Part shown: positions 55,493 to 64,000 of the stretch, one piece after another | Numbering within the stretch: position 1 is the stretch's first letter | Layout of the letters: each line of letters starts with the position of its first letter | DNA from: an uncultured Azospirillum sp. | Lineage (GTDB): Bacteria > Pseudomonadota > Alphaproteobacteria > Azospirillales > Azospirillaceae | Direction of reading: 5' to 3' | Length of the DNA: 64,000 bases | Assembly (NCBI RefSeq): GCF_946480385.1 | Contig: NZ_CAMLJP010000013.1 | Location: forward strand, 1 to 64,000 | Position numbers and translations under genes: made by a program | The notes under the pieces: generated by a model | What the model was told of the DNA's origin: nothing | Databases searched by the model: none | The model's input: the letters and a program-made list of their open reading frames with translations, nothing else

Positions 55493-58400
55493 ACCTCTCC
55501 GAACTCTGCATCCGCCGTCCGGTGATGACCATTCTCCTGACGGCGGCCCTGGTGCTGGGCGGTTTGGCGGCCTACCGCCAGCTGCCCACCGCGGCGCTGC
55601 CTCGGGTGGATTTCCCGGTCATCAGCGTCAGCGCCAGCCTGCCCGGCGCCTCGCCGGAGACGATGGCGGCGTCCATCGCCAGTCCGCTGGAGCGTGAATT
55701 CTCCACCATCGCCGGCATCGACACCATCACGTCGAACAGCACGCTCGGCAGCACCAGCATCACCATCCAGTTCGTGCTGGAGCGCGACATCGACGCGGCG
55801 GCGGCCGACGTGCAGGCGGCCATCGCCCGCACCCAGCGCCGGCTGCCGGCGGAGATGACGACCCCGCCCAGCTACCGCAAGGTCAACCCGGCCGACCAGC
55901 CGATCCTGTTCCTGTCGCTGAACTCGCCGACCCTGCCGCTGGCCCGCCTGAACGACATCGCCGAGACGCTGATCCAGCCCAAGGTCGCGACCCTGCCGGG
56001 CGTCGCCCAGGTCCAGATCTACGGCTCGCAGAAATATGCGGTGCGGGTTCAGGTCAATCCCAACGCGCTGGCCCTGCGTGGAATCGGCATCGACGAGCTG
56101 CAGAAGGCGCTGGCCGCCGCCAACGCCAACACGCCCGTCGGCACCCTGACCGGTCAGCAGCAGCAGCTGGTGATCGCCGCCAACCCGCAGCTTCCCGACG
56201 CCGACGCCTTCCGCCAGCTGATCGTCGCCTACCGCAACAACGCTCCCGTGCGGCTGGGCGACGTGGCGAAGGTGCTGGACAGCGTCGAGAACGACCGCAC
56301 CGCCAGCTGGCTGAACGGCACCCGCAGCATCATGCTGGCGGTCCAACGCCAGCCCGACGCCAACACGGTCGAGGTGGTGGACCGCGTGCGCGAACTGGTG
56401 CCGGTGTTCCAGGCCCAGCTTCCGGCCGCCGCCGCCATCCAGGTGGTCAACGACCGCTCGCAGTCGATCCGGCAGGCGGTGGAGGACGTGCAGTTCACGC
56501 TGGCCCTCACCATCGTGCTGGTCGTGCTGGTCATCTTCCTGTTCCTGCGCCGGCTGTCGGCGACGCTGATCCCGGCGCTGGCCGTGCCGATCTCGCTGAT
56601 CGCGACGGCGGGCGGCATGCATCTGCTGGGCTTTTCCGTCGACAACATCTCGCTGATGGCGCTGACTCTGGCCGTCGGCCTCGTGGTGGACGACGCCATC
56701 GTCATGATGGAGAACATCGTCCGCTACGTCGAAGAGGGGATGAAGCCGTTCGAGGCCGCGATCAAGGGCTCGCGCGAGATCGGCTTCACCATCCTGTCGA
56801 TCACCCTGTCGCTGGTCGCGGTCTTCATCCCGATCCTGCTGATGGGCGGCGTGGTCGGGCGGCTGTTCCACGAATTCGCGCTGGTCGTGACCATGGCCAT
56901 CGCGGCGTCGGCCTTCGTGTCGCTGACGCTGACGCCGATGATGTGCTCGCGCTTCCTCACCCATGCCCACCACCAGCAGGAAGGCCAGAAGGAGAACTGG
57001 TTCGGCCGCACGCTGGAGGCGGGCTTTTCCGCCCTGCTGAGCGGCTATGGCCGCACGCTGCGCTGGACCCTGCGCCACCGGCCGCTGATGGGGCTGGTGA
57101 TGATCGGCACCATCATCGGCACCGTCCTGCTCTATCAGGCGATCCCCAAGGGCTTCTTCCCGACCGAGGACATCGGCCAGATCTTCGTGACGACGGAGGC
57201 GCGGGCCGACATCGCCTTCCCGGCGATGGCGGAACGGCAGCAGCAGGTCGCCGCCATCGTCAAGGCCAATCCGGCGGTGGTGGACGTCATCTCCTCCGTC
57301 GGCACCGGCGGCAACACCGGCAACATGGGCCGCATGTTCATCACCCTGAAGCCGCGCGACGAGCGTCCCTCGGCGACCGAGGTGATCCAGCAGCTTCGCC
57401 GTCAGGTCGCCGGCATCCCCGGCATGGCGGTCTACATGCAGCCGGTGCAGAACCTTCGCATCGGCGGCCGGTCGTCCAAGAGCCTCTACCAGTACACCAT
57501 CCAGGGTCTGGATCTGGACGAGCTGTACCAGTGGTCCGACCGGCTGGAGCAGGCGCTGCGCGGCATCCCGATCCTGCAGGACGTGACCAGCGACCTTCAG
57601 CTCAACAACCCGCAGGCCTATGTCCACATCGACCGCGAGAAGGCGGCGACGCTGGGCATCGGCGTCGATCAGGTGCGCTCCACCCTCTACAGCGCCTTCG
57701 GCCAGCGGCAGGTCTCGACCATCTACACCCCCAGCAACGACTATCAGGTGATGATCGAGCTGGAGCCGAAATACCAGGGCGACGACAGTTCGCTGTCGCG
57801 CATCTATGTCCGCTCCGCCACCAGCGGCAAGCTGGTGCCGCTCGACGCCTTCGCGCGGGTGGAGCGCACGGCCGGCCCGCTGGCGGTGGCGCACCAGGGC
57901 CAGCTACCCGCCGTGACCCTGTCCTTCAACCTTGCCCCCGGCGCCTCGCTTGGTCAGGCGGTCGACCTGATCCGCGTGGCGGAGCGCGAGATGGGGCTGC
58001 CCGCCACCATCACCACCGGCTTCGCCGGCACCGCGCAGGTGTTCCAGGATGCCCAGTCGGGGCAGGCCCTGCTGCTGGCGGCGGCGGTGCTGGTGATCTA
58101 CATCGTGCTGGGCGTGCTGTATGAAAGCTTCATCCACCCGCTGACCATCCTGTCCGGCCTGCCCTCGGCGGCCATCGGCGCGCTGGCGACGCTGATCCTG
58201 TTCGACACCGAACTCAGCGTCATCGCCATCATCGGCATCCTGATGCTGATCGGCATCGTGAAGAAGAACGCGATCATGATGATCGACTTCGCGGTGGAGG
58301 CGCGGCGCAACGGCATGGCGGCGCGCGACGCCATCGAGCAGGCCTGCCTGCTGCGCTTCCGTCCGATCATGATGACCACCATGGCGGCGATCATGGGCAC

Positions 58401-58620
58401 CCTGCCCATCGCCATCGCCCATGGCGCCGCCGCCGAACTGCGCCAGCCCCTGGGCCTTGCCGTGGTCGGCGGGCTGTGCGTGTCGCAGGTGCTGACGCTC
58501 TACATCACGCCGTCGCTCTACCTCTACATGGAGGATTTCGGCCACTTCGTCGGAAATCTGTTCCGCAGCCGCAAGGCGGACCTGCCCCACGGCCCGATGC
58601 CGGCCAGCGGCGACGATTGA
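55489..58620 (+). CDS. RND-family multidrug efflux permease
   Basis: A 1043-residue inner-membrane proton antiporter of the HAE1 type. It has the expected two-fold layout: a first helix (ELCIRRPVMTILLTAALVLGG), two large periplasmic loops, and twelve helices. The essential helix-4 segment (LTLAVGLVVDDAIVMMENI) has both Asp residues of the proton relay, and the C-terminal half has IVKKNAIMMIDFA. The length is normal. The substrates are unknown. GTG start overlapping the adaptor stop. Confidence 0.96.
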   Translation: MNLSELCIRRPVMTILLTAALVLGGLAAYRQLPTAALPRVDFPVISVSASLPGASPETMAASIASPLEREFSTIAGIDTITSNSTLGSTSITIQFVLERDIDAAAADVQAAIARTQRRLPAEMTTPPSYRKVNPADQPILFLSLNSPTLPLARLNDIAETLIQPKVATLPGVAQVQIYGSQKYAVRVQVNPNALALRGIGIDELQKALAAANANTPVGTLTGQQQQLVIAANPQLPDADAFRQLIVAYRNNAPVRLGDVAKVLDSVENDRTASWLNGTRSIMLAVQRQPDANTVEVVDRVRELVPVFQAQLPAAAAIQVVNDRSQSIRQAVEDVQFTLALTIVLVVLVIFLFLRRLSATLIPALAVPISLIATAGGMHLLGFSVDNISLMALTLAVGLVVDDAIVMMENIVRYVEEGMKPFEAAIKGSREIGFTILSITLSLVAVFIPILLMGGVVGRLFHEFALVVTMAIAASAFVSLTLTPMMCSRFLTHAHHQQEGQKENWFGRTLEAGFSALLSGYGRTLRWTLRHRPLMGLVMIGTIIGTVLLYQAIPKGFFPTEDIGQIFVTTEARADIAFPAMAERQQQVAAIVKANPAVVDVISSVGTGGNTGNMGRMFITLKPRDERPSATEVIQQLRRQVAGIPGMAVYMQPVQNLRIGGRSSKSLYQYTIQGLDLDELYQWSDRLEQALRGIPILQDVTSDLQLNNPQAYVHIDREKAATLGIGVDQVRSTLYSAFGQRQVSTIYTPSNDYQVMIELEPKYQGDDSSLSRIYVRSATSGKLVPLDAFARVERTAGPLAVAHQGQLPAVTLSFNLAPGASLGQAVDLIRVAEREMGLPATITTGFAGTAQVFQDAQSGQALLLAAAVLVIYIVLGVLYESFIHPLTILSGLPSAAIGALATLILFDTELSVIAIIGILMLIGIVKKNAIMMIDFAVEARRNGMAARDAIEQACLLRFRPIMMTTMAAIMGTLPIAIAHGAAAELRQPLGLAVVGGLCVSQVLTLYITPSLYLYMEDFGHFVGNLFRSRKADLPHGPMPASGDD

Positions 58621-58647
58621 GGGGCAACAGGGGCCAAAGGAGAAAAC

Positions 58648-59112
58648 TTACACCGCGATCTGCGTGACCATCGGCGTGTTCACCCCGGCGTCGGCGCGGC
58701 GGTAGGCGTCGATGGCCTCCGACCAGGGTTCGATGGTCAGGCCGCTGCCCATGGCTTCCTGATGGATGCTCTGCGCCACATAGCCGGCGTTCGGCAGGGC
58801 GTTCAGCGGCACCGGCCCGCCAATGACCGGGCCCGCGTCTTCCACCGACCCGCCGATGGTGAAGCCGCCGGCCGAGCCGGCCGACGATTTCGCCCGCGTC
58901 GCAGTCGACTCGGCATCGGCGCGCCCGCTGCCCTGCAGGGCGTCGCCGGTCGCCTCGGTGCCGTCCTTGCTGCGCTTGCGTTCCTCCTCGCCTGGGATGC
59001 GGCGGATCGGCTGAACCGCCGCGGCGTCGCTCGCCAGCATCTGACGCAGCTTCGCGAGGCCCGAATTGGGCGACGCGCCGGTCGGTGCGGGAAGGGCGGC
59101 CAGTCCGGACAA
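58648..59112 (-). CDS. Hypothetical protein
   Basis: A protein of up to 154 residues, with a Ser/Ala/Thr-rich, probably disordered first half and a more ordered end (FTIGGSVEDAGPVIGGPVP, then YVAQSIHQEAMGSG, AIDAYRRADA). No family is recognised and there is no signal peptide. TTG at 59112 gives the full length; the ATG at 59040 would give 130 residues. It converges with the RND gene with 27 bases between stops and diverges from the sensor kinase. Confidence 0.6.
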   Translation of the reverse strand: MSGLAALPAPTGASPNSGLAKLRQMLASDAAAVQPIRRIPGEEERKRSKDGTEATGDALQGSGRADAESTATRAKSSAGSAGGFTIGGSVEDAGPVIGGPVPLNALPNAGYVAQSIHQEAMGSGLTIEPWSEAIDAYRRADAGVNTPMVTQIAV

Positions 59113-59377
59113 GGGGCGGTTACCTCAGAACAGCCAGTGGAACACGGTGTAAGCGCAGCATCGCTGAAGCAGTATCGCTCATCCGGCGATCTTGCACAAA
59201 CCACCGGCGATTCGAAACAGGGTAGTGCGGCAAAGGTTCCGAAATACTTAAAATGCCCCACAAATGTCCTCGGATTGCGACTCCATGGCGCAGAGGAGAA
59301 CTCGGCAGGACGGAATGGGGCTGTTACAGTAGCCCCTTCGATAGCGGACCAGCAAACCGACGGATGGCGCGCAGACC
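59113..59377. other. Intergenic region between divergent genes
   Basis: 265 bases, slightly AT-richer than the coding DNA around it. It should contain promoters for the minus-strand hypothetical gene and the plus-strand kinase, but I see no convincing promoter pair, hairpin or repeat. Confidence 0.4.
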
Positions 59378-61366
59378 TTGCCGGCCCAGATCCCAGACCT
59401 TCCCCAGAGTCCTGAATTTTTCGGGACCCGTCCCCTTCCGGGTGACGGACCTGCGCCGGAGCCCGCGACCGGCGACGATCTCGCCGTGCTGGCTCTGGAG
59501 CAGATGGACCAGGGTGTGATGCTGGTCGATGCCGATCTGACGGTGCGCGTCATCAACGGCCGGCTGTACGAGATGTTCGAGGTGCCGCGCGGCTACATGC
59601 CCGGCGCCGATTACGCCCGCATCATCCACTACCTCGCCCATCGGGGCGAATACGGCCCCGGCGACCCCGATGCCATCGCCGCCCGCCATCTGGATCGTGC
59701 GCGCCGCGCCGACCCGCCGCTCTACGAGCACCGCCGCCCCAACGGCCGGGTACTGGAAGTTCGGACCCGCCCCACCTCCGGCGGCGGCTTCGTCCGCACC
59801 TACTCCGACGTGACCGAGCGGCGACGGGCGGAGGACGAGCTTGCGACCCAGCGTCATATGCTGCGCCTGACGCTGGAGAATATGGGGCAGGGCATCGTCC
59901 TGCTCGACCCCGACCTGCACTACATCGCCTGGAACAGCAACGCGCTGGATATACTGGGCGTGTCGGAGGAGGAACTGCGCGCCAACCCGGCGCTGCCCGA
60001 TCTGGTGCGGCACCAGATCGCCAGCGGCATGGTCGGCATGCCCTCCGGTGCCCCCGATTTCGGCGACGACCTCGACGCCAAGACCGTCTATCTGATGGAT
60101 CGCATCGGCCGGCCGGAGCGGGAGTTCGTCTATGCCCGACCCCAGGGCGACGGTCGCTTCATCGAGGTGCGGGTGGTGCCGCTGCCGGACGGCGGGCAGG
60201 TGCGGACCTTCACCGACATCACCGACCGCCTGATCGCCGACGAGACGCTGCGCCAGAGCCGCGAGATCCTGACCGGGGTGATCGACGCCATCCCGGCCCT
60301 GATCGACGTGAAGGACCGCGACGGCACGGTGCGCCTGACCAACCGCTACTACCGCGAGACCTACGGCCCCGCCGCCGCCCCGCCTCCCGGCCCGTCCACC
60401 GACCGCGCCACTGCTCTCGACCGGCTGGTGGTGGACAGCGGCCAGGGCGTTCCCTTCCACGAGGACCGCGCCCCCGACGGCGACGGCGCGATGCGCGACT
60501 GGCTGACCACCAAGATGCCGCTGACCGACGATGACGGCGAGGTTACCCACATCGTCACCGTGGCGCTCGACATCACCGCGAGAAAGCGGGCGGAGGCCGA
60601 ACTGCGCGACGCCCAGGCCAGCCTGATCCAGGCGGAGAAGCTGTCTTCGCTTGCCCAGCTGGTCGCCGGCGTGGCGCATGAGGTGAACACCCCCATCGGC
60701 GTCACCCTGACCGCCATCTCTCACTTGGCGGAGGAGGTCGGCCGCATCCGCAGCTTATTCGAGGAGAACCGCATCCGCCGCAGCGATTTCCAGGAATTCC
60801 TGGATGTCGCGTGGGAATCGACGCGGATGATCCTGTCGAACGTGGAGCGCGCCACCGGCCTGATCCAGAGCTTCAAGCAGGTCGCCTCCGATCAGGCCAG
60901 CGGCGAGCGCCGCGCCTTCGACCTCGCCGCCTATGTCGACGAGGTGCTGCTGAGCCTGCGCCCGCGTCTGCGCCGCACGCGGGTGACGGTGGACCTCGAC
61001 ATCCCCACCGGCCTGATCGTCGACGGCTATCCCGGTTCCTTCGCGCAGGTGCTGTCCAACCTGATCATCAATGCCCTGGTCCACGCTTTTGACGAGGGCG
61101 AAACGGGCCGCATCCTGTTGTCCGCCCGCGAGGAACCGGCCGGCTGGATCGAGATGCATTACGCCGACGACGGCAAGGGCATCCCCGCCGACATCCGCTC
61201 CCGCATTTTCGACCCCTTCTTCACCACCAAGCGCGGCCTGGGCGCCAGCGGGTTGGGCCTCAGCATCTGCGCCAACATCATGACCGGCACCATGCGCGGC
61301 AGCATCGCGCTGGAGGATGGCGAAGGGAAGGGCACGCGCTTCGTGCTGCGGTTTCCGGTAGGGTAG
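59378..61366 (+). CDS. PAS-domain sensor histidine kinase, soluble
   Basis: A kinase of up to 662 residues with three PAS/PAC units (about 40-155, 160-285 and 290-410), no membrane segment, a HisKA-like box with AHEVNTPIGV (phospho-acceptor His434) and an ATPase domain with the N-box (NLIINALVHAF), DDGKGIP and LGASGLGLSI. The NTP after His marks the HPK4-type kinases. The frame has an upstream stop at 59342 and only a TTG (59378) near the expected start, so the N terminus is uncertain; an ATG near 59503 is possible. No response regulator gene is adjacent. Confidence 0.84.
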   Translation: MPAQIPDLPQSPEFFGTRPLPGDGPAPEPATGDDLAVLALEQMDQGVMLVDADLTVRVINGRLYEMFEVPRGYMPGADYARIIHYLAHRGEYGPGDPDAIAARHLDRARRADPPLYEHRRPNGRVLEVRTRPTSGGGFVRTYSDVTERRRAEDELATQRHMLRLTLENMGQGIVLLDPDLHYIAWNSNALDILGVSEEELRANPALPDLVRHQIASGMVGMPSGAPDFGDDLDAKTVYLMDRIGRPEREFVYARPQGDGRFIEVRVVPLPDGGQVRTFTDITDRLIADETLRQSREILTGVIDAIPALIDVKDRDGTVRLTNRYYRETYGPAAAPPPGPSTDRATALDRLVVDSGQGVPFHEDRAPDGDGAMRDWLTTKMPLTDDDGEVTHIVTVALDITARKRAEAELRDAQASLIQAEKLSSLAQLVAGVAHEVNTPIGVTLTAISHLAEEVGRIRSLFEENRIRRSDFQEFLDVAWESTRMILSNVERATGLIQSFKQVASDQASGERRAFDLAAYVDEVLLSLRPRLRRTRVTVDLDIPTGLIVDGYPGSFAQVLSNLIINALVHAFDEGETGRILLSAREEPAGWIEMHYADDGKGIPADIRSRIFDPFFTTKRGLGASGLGLSICANIMTGTMRGSIALEDGEGKGTRFVLRFPVG

Positions 61367-61474
61367 GGGGGAGACGGCCGGCAAGTGGCTGCTCCGTGCG
61401 GAACGGACCGCATTGGCAGGAGCTTCGCCAAGCCCTTGTTCAGCCTTGCGTCAGTCGCGGCTTAAGGCGTGTTT

Positions 61475-62524
61475 TTACTCCAGGATCTGTTTGTACAAGA
61501 CATTGAAGTTGAAATAGTTCATGTGCGCCTTCCCTGTAAATTTTTCGGTGAAACCCGTCGAAAATTTAATGGGAGTGACTTTGAAATGAGGGAAATTACC
61601 TTTCACCGGCGGAGCGCAACACATCCAGTCGCCATTTGAATAAAAATCGCTCCAACTCCTGATGTCTTTGTTTGTCAGAAGGTCACGCACTGCTCGCTCT
61701 AGGTCTGGGGAACGTGCGCAGCATATGGCAAGCGGCGATCCGGCGGTGACCAGATGTATCGGAACCTCCGACTGAAAGGCAGCCAGAGATTCCACCGCCG
61801 CAACTGCGCCAAAGCTGTGCGCAAAGACGACGATGTCGGTATAGTTCTTCCCTTTGGCATCGTTCAAAGCGACTGCAATGCGTGTCTGCAGCTTCCGCGC
61901 CAGATCGTCGTCATTCCTGAAGTAGCGCTTAGTCGAATGGGCCACGTCAACGACCAGATTCACGGGCAGTAGTGCCATCAGAGTTGAAGCGCTGAGCCAA
62001 ATCTGCCAGCCGGCAAGTTTTGCCCCGAGTGCGCTGAGCCAAATTCTGACCGATTGCGGAAGCGCATTGGCGAAGGGATTTGCGTCGTCCAGCGACCCGA
62101 TGGCTGTGAGCGCCGCAATGACAGCGCCATAGTACCAGAAGAGCAGAATCAGCACGGCGAATACTGAGCTTAGAAACATGTAGTGGTTTGACCAAGCAAC
62201 CCTTAGAACTCGTCTGGACATAGTCCAGAATAGAAGAATCGACAGACCCCCAATGAACTTCTTAAATGGGGATCGTTCGGAAAGGGGAGGGGTGAGGTCG
62301 TTCCAGAATACCTCTTTAAATGAAAGAGAGTATTTCTTATCTCCTCCGCTGCCATATTGATAGCTGTACTGGATGTGCGCATCGGGGGATTCGACCGATT
62401 GCAACGTCAAACCGCGTAGGGCGGCAAATCTTGTCAACCCTTCCGTCAACCGCTTGAGGCATTCATCCTTTTCCCGGCTGGCGAAGCCCGGAACGACGAT
62501 GATGAGTTTCTCATCCACTGACAT
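61475..62524 (-). CDS. Membrane-embedded alpha/beta-hydrolase-like protein, AT-richer
   Basis: A 349-residue protein. The N terminus (KLIIVVPGFAS) looks like the first strand and oxyanion region of an alpha/beta hydrolase. Three hydrophobic segments follow (about 92-104, 116-142 and 170-192), then FAHSFGAVAAV, a nucleophile-elbow-like motif with Ser237 (AHSFG in place of GxSxG). A catalytic Asp/His pair is plausible further on but not certain. Its base composition is clearly lower in G+C than its neighbours, a sign of acquisition. It is alone on the minus strand; function unknown. Confidence 0.68.
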   Translation of the reverse strand: MSVDEKLIIVVPGFASREKDECLKRLTEGLTRFAALRGLTLQSVESPDAHIQYSYQYGSGGDKKYSLSFKEVFWNDLTPPLSERSPFKKFIGGLSILLFWTMSRRVLRVAWSNHYMFLSSVFAVLILLFWYYGAVIAALTAIGSLDDANPFANALPQSVRIWLSALGAKLAGWQIWLSASTLMALLPVNLVVDVAHSTKRYFRNDDDLARKLQTRIAVALNDAKGKNYTDIVVFAHSFGAVAAVESLAAFQSEVPIHLVTAGSPLAICCARSPDLERAVRDLLTNKDIRSWSDFYSNGDWMCCAPPVKGNFPHFKVTPIKFSTGFTEKFTGKAHMNYFNFNVLYKQILE

Positions 62525-63025
62525 GTCTATGGCCTCAGCTCTTTACTTAAAGTCAAGGCTGTCCTCCAGAGATACTGCCTGAAGTATATGGGTTCTCCAA
62601 GGGCAAGCTGAAGCTGTTTTCAAACCTGGAGATCACTCCCTCAACGGTGTATGTGCTGGTTCCGGATCGTCACCGGCCGGCGATGGCCCCCCAATGTGGT
62701 TACCGCCAATCGTGCACTCTCACCCCGCGATCAGCTCCCTGATCCGTGTGGCCAGCACTTCCATGGCAAAGGGCTTAGTCAGGACCAACATGCCGGATCC
62801 CAACGGTCCGTTGTTCAGCATCGCTTTCTCGGCGAAGTCCGGCCGATTGGAAAGGAAACAGACAGTGACGTCGACGCATCCTGCCGGATGTGGCAGCTCC
62901 CGTCAGAAGGCACGAATTGCAGGAATCCTTGCGAATTCGCAATGCCACCCGCTCACCATCCCATTAGTCTGTACTCATATTCCCCATCAATGCCGCCCCG
63001 GCGGCACCGGAATGGAGCACATGCC
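62525..63025. other. Decayed intergenic region
   Basis: About 500 bases with no intact gene. It contains the stump of a response regulator (see the pseudogene entry). Left of the stump, and between it and the next gene, I see nothing recognisable apart from the expected promoter area of the minus-strand hydrolase. Confidence 0.5.
62720..62893 (-). pseudogene. C-terminal fragment of a receiver domain
   Basis: Reading the minus strand toward the TGA at 62720-62722 gives VDVTVCFLS, NRPDFAEKAML, LVLTKPFAMEVLATRIREL and IAG-stop. This is the last third of a receiver domain, with the conserved Lys-Pro-Phe and the final helix. The upstream part with the phospho-acceptor Asp is absent, so it is a truncated gene, probably the end of a hybrid kinase or response regulator lost by deletion. 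The left coordinate is the stop; the right one is where similarity fades by eye. Confidence 0.6.
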
Positions 63026-63238
63026 ATGGCCACCCACGCCGACCTGAACGCCCCGATCTACGAGCACTTCAACCTGGGCATCTTCGTGCTCGGGCTGCTC
63101 GCGGCAGCGCTGATGCTGCTGATCCTGCCGATCGGCTTCATCTTCCACCTCAGCATCATCCTCTATGCCGCCCTGCTCGGCACCGCGCTGTTCTTCGTTG
63201 CCATCTGGAAGATGACCGCGGGAGCCAAGCGGCCCTGA
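63026..63238 (+). CDS. Small two-helix membrane protein
   Basis: A 70-residue protein with two hydrophobic helices (about 17-39 and 41-60) and a Lys-rich end (KMTAGAKRP). GGAG lies about 8 bases before the ATG. A much longer in-frame reading extends to 62651 but runs through the decayed region and is not used here. Function unknown; composition is that of the chromosome. Confidence 0.68.
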   Translation: MATHADLNAPIYEHFNLGIFVLGLLAAALMLLILPIGFIFHLSIILYAALLGTALFFVAIWKMTAGAKRP

Positions 63239-63283
63239 AAAAAAAAAGGCGCCCTCCCCAGCATCACCGGGGAGGGCGCCTTC
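63237..63283 (-). terminator. Terminator for the minus-strand oxidoreductase gene
   Basis: GGCGCCCTCCCC and its complement GGGGAGGGCGCC (63248-63280) flank a short loop. On the minus strand the stem is followed by a run of about ten T (the A-run at 63238-63247), so it terminates the gene ending at 63318. Its stem may also stop plus-strand transcripts. Confidence 0.85.
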
Positions 63284-63317
63284 GCCTCACATTACCTCAC
63301 TGAACCACCGAACCGCC

Positions 63318-64000
63318 TCACTCCGCCGCCAGCGGCTGCGGGGCGGCGACCGGGGCGCGGAACGTCTCCAGCAGCTTGGCTTCCTTCGCCTTCGCCGCCG
63401 CCACGTTGCGGGCCTTCACCGGGCCATAGCCGCGCATCTCCATCGGCAGCGAGGCGATCTCCACCGCCAGAGCCAGCTTCTCGCGGGTCAGGCCGTTCAG
63501 CAACTCGCCCACCACCGCCTCGTAATCGGCGATCAGCTGGCGCTCCTGCCGGCGCTCGGCGGTGCGGCCGAACGGGTCCAGACGGGTGCCGCGCAGGCGC
63601 TTGCCCTTGGCCAGCAGACGCAGGGCGTGCAGCATCCACGGGCCGAACGTCTTCTTCTTCGGCTCGCCGCCCTCCTCGTCGGTCTCGCCCATCACCGGCG
63701 GGGCCATGTGGAAGGTCAGCTTCCAGTCGCCTTCGAACATGCGCTGCACATTCTCGACGAAGCCGCTGTCGGTGTAGAGGCGCGCCACCTCATACTCGTC
63801 CTTGTAGGCCATAAGCTTGAAGTGAGCGCGGGCGACCGCCTCGGTCAGCGCGGTGGAGCCGGGGACCTTCTGCTGCTCCGTCCGGCGGGTCCAGTCGATC
63901 AGCGCGTGATAGCGGGCGGCATAGGCGGCATCCTGGTAACCGACCAGGAAGCGGTGGCGGCGGTCGATCACCTCCTCCAGGCTGCCGGACTGGCGGCGCT
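63318..64000 (-). CDS. Indolepyruvate ferredoxin oxidoreductase, C-terminal part (cut by window edge)
   Basis: The frame is open to the right edge, so only about the last 227 residues are seen. The segments RYHALIDWTRRTEQ, ARAHFKLMAYKDEYEVARLY, FEGDWKLTFHMAPP, FGPWMLHALRLLAKGKRLRGT and YGPVKARNVAAAKAKEAKLL match the C-terminal region of the large fused indolepyruvate:ferredoxin oxidoreductases of alpha- and betaproteobacteria, which oxidise arylpyruvates from aromatic amino acids. The catalytic TPP and gamma domains would lie outside the window. Confidence 0.87.
   Translation of the reverse strand, partial: RRQSGSLEEVIDRRHRFLVGYQDAAYAARYHALIDWTRRTEQQKVPGSTALTEAVARAHFKLMAYKDEYEVARLYTDSGFVENVQRMFEGDWKLTFHMAPPVMGETDEEGGEPKKKTFGPWMLHALRLLAKGKRLRGTRLDPFGRTAERRQERQLIADYEAVVGELLNGLTREKLALAVEIASLPMEMRGYGPVKARNVAAAKAKEAKLLETFRAPVAAPQPLAAE

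Noticed and set aside
62651..63238. A 195-codon gene including the small membrane protein
   Set aside because: The first 125 codons overlap the receiver stump on the other strand and show no gene-like features; the ATG at 63026 has its own ribosome site.
1..64000. tRNA, rRNA, riboswitch, integrase or insertion-sequence genes
   Set aside because: Scanned by eye on both strands; nothing with the needed sequence or structure was found, although small RNA genes could be missed without a covariance search.

Overview
The window is high-GC DNA with dense, translationally coupled genes and strong G+C bias at third codon positions. A choline dehydrogenase and a ChoX-type binding protein, many PAS sensor kinases, and an imp-like type VI secretion (T6SS) locus suggest an alphaproteobacterium of the Azospirillum/Rhodospirillales type. 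This is an inference from gene content and composition; there is no rRNA in the window to settle it.

Layout. (1) 1-9.5 kb is ordinary chromosome: betA and choX (choline use), ndk, a hypothetical gene, a cupin on the minus strand, then a hybrid histidine kinase overlapping or abutting a REC-tailed protein. (2) 9.5-10.1 kb is a scarred, AT-richer junction. It holds a small HTH gene whose 3' end is duplicated in tandem, and one doubtful small ORF. (3) 10.2-51.5 kb is a complete T6SS locus with its regulators. The left arm (minus strand) carries an RsbW-like anti-sigma kinase, a Ser/Thr kinase, tssM, tssL and tssJ. A plus-strand Sel1 gene follows, then minus-strand methyltransferase, tssG, tssF, tssE, tagJ, two tssC paralogues, tssB and tssA. 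The right arm (plus strand) carries a small unknown gene, PAAR, a methyltransferase, clpV/tssH, hcp, vgrG, an unknown gene, an FHA protein and tssK. (4) 41.4-51.5 kb, directly downstream of tssK and on the same strand, is a tight gene block. It has four membrane proteins with look-alike periplasmic sensor modules (one fused to an MFS transporter, one to extra membrane helices), a Tat-type ABC substrate-binding protein without an ABC transporter, a GNAT acetyltransferase, a HAMP-SpoIIE (PP2C) phosphatase, a STAS protein and a single-domain response regulator. (5) 51.8-63 kb holds a BON-domain protein with a Gly/Tyr/Arg-rich repeat region, a TetR/RND efflux operon, a hypothetical gene, a PAS histidine kinase, an AT-richer membrane hydrolase, the stump of a response regulator and a small membrane protein. 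(6) The right edge cuts through an indolepyruvate ferredoxin oxidoreductase gene.

How the parts may work together. The tss genes encode the full baseplate (TssA, E, F, G, K), sheath (TssB, two TssC), tube and spike (Hcp, VgrG, PAAR), membrane complex (TssJ, L, M) and recycling ATPase (ClpV). The Ser/Thr kinase and FHA protein are the usual threonine-phosphorylation switch, but the classical stand-alone PppA phosphatase is missing. Instead the locus has all three non-sigma parts of an RsbU/RsbV/RsbW-style partner switch, split between the two ends (RsbW-like beside the kinase and tssM; SpoIIE phosphatase and STAS at the far end). I infer that the periplasmic sensor block feeds this switch and so controls the T6SS. 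That sensor/MFS/SBP block is the best candidate in the window for an undescribed system.
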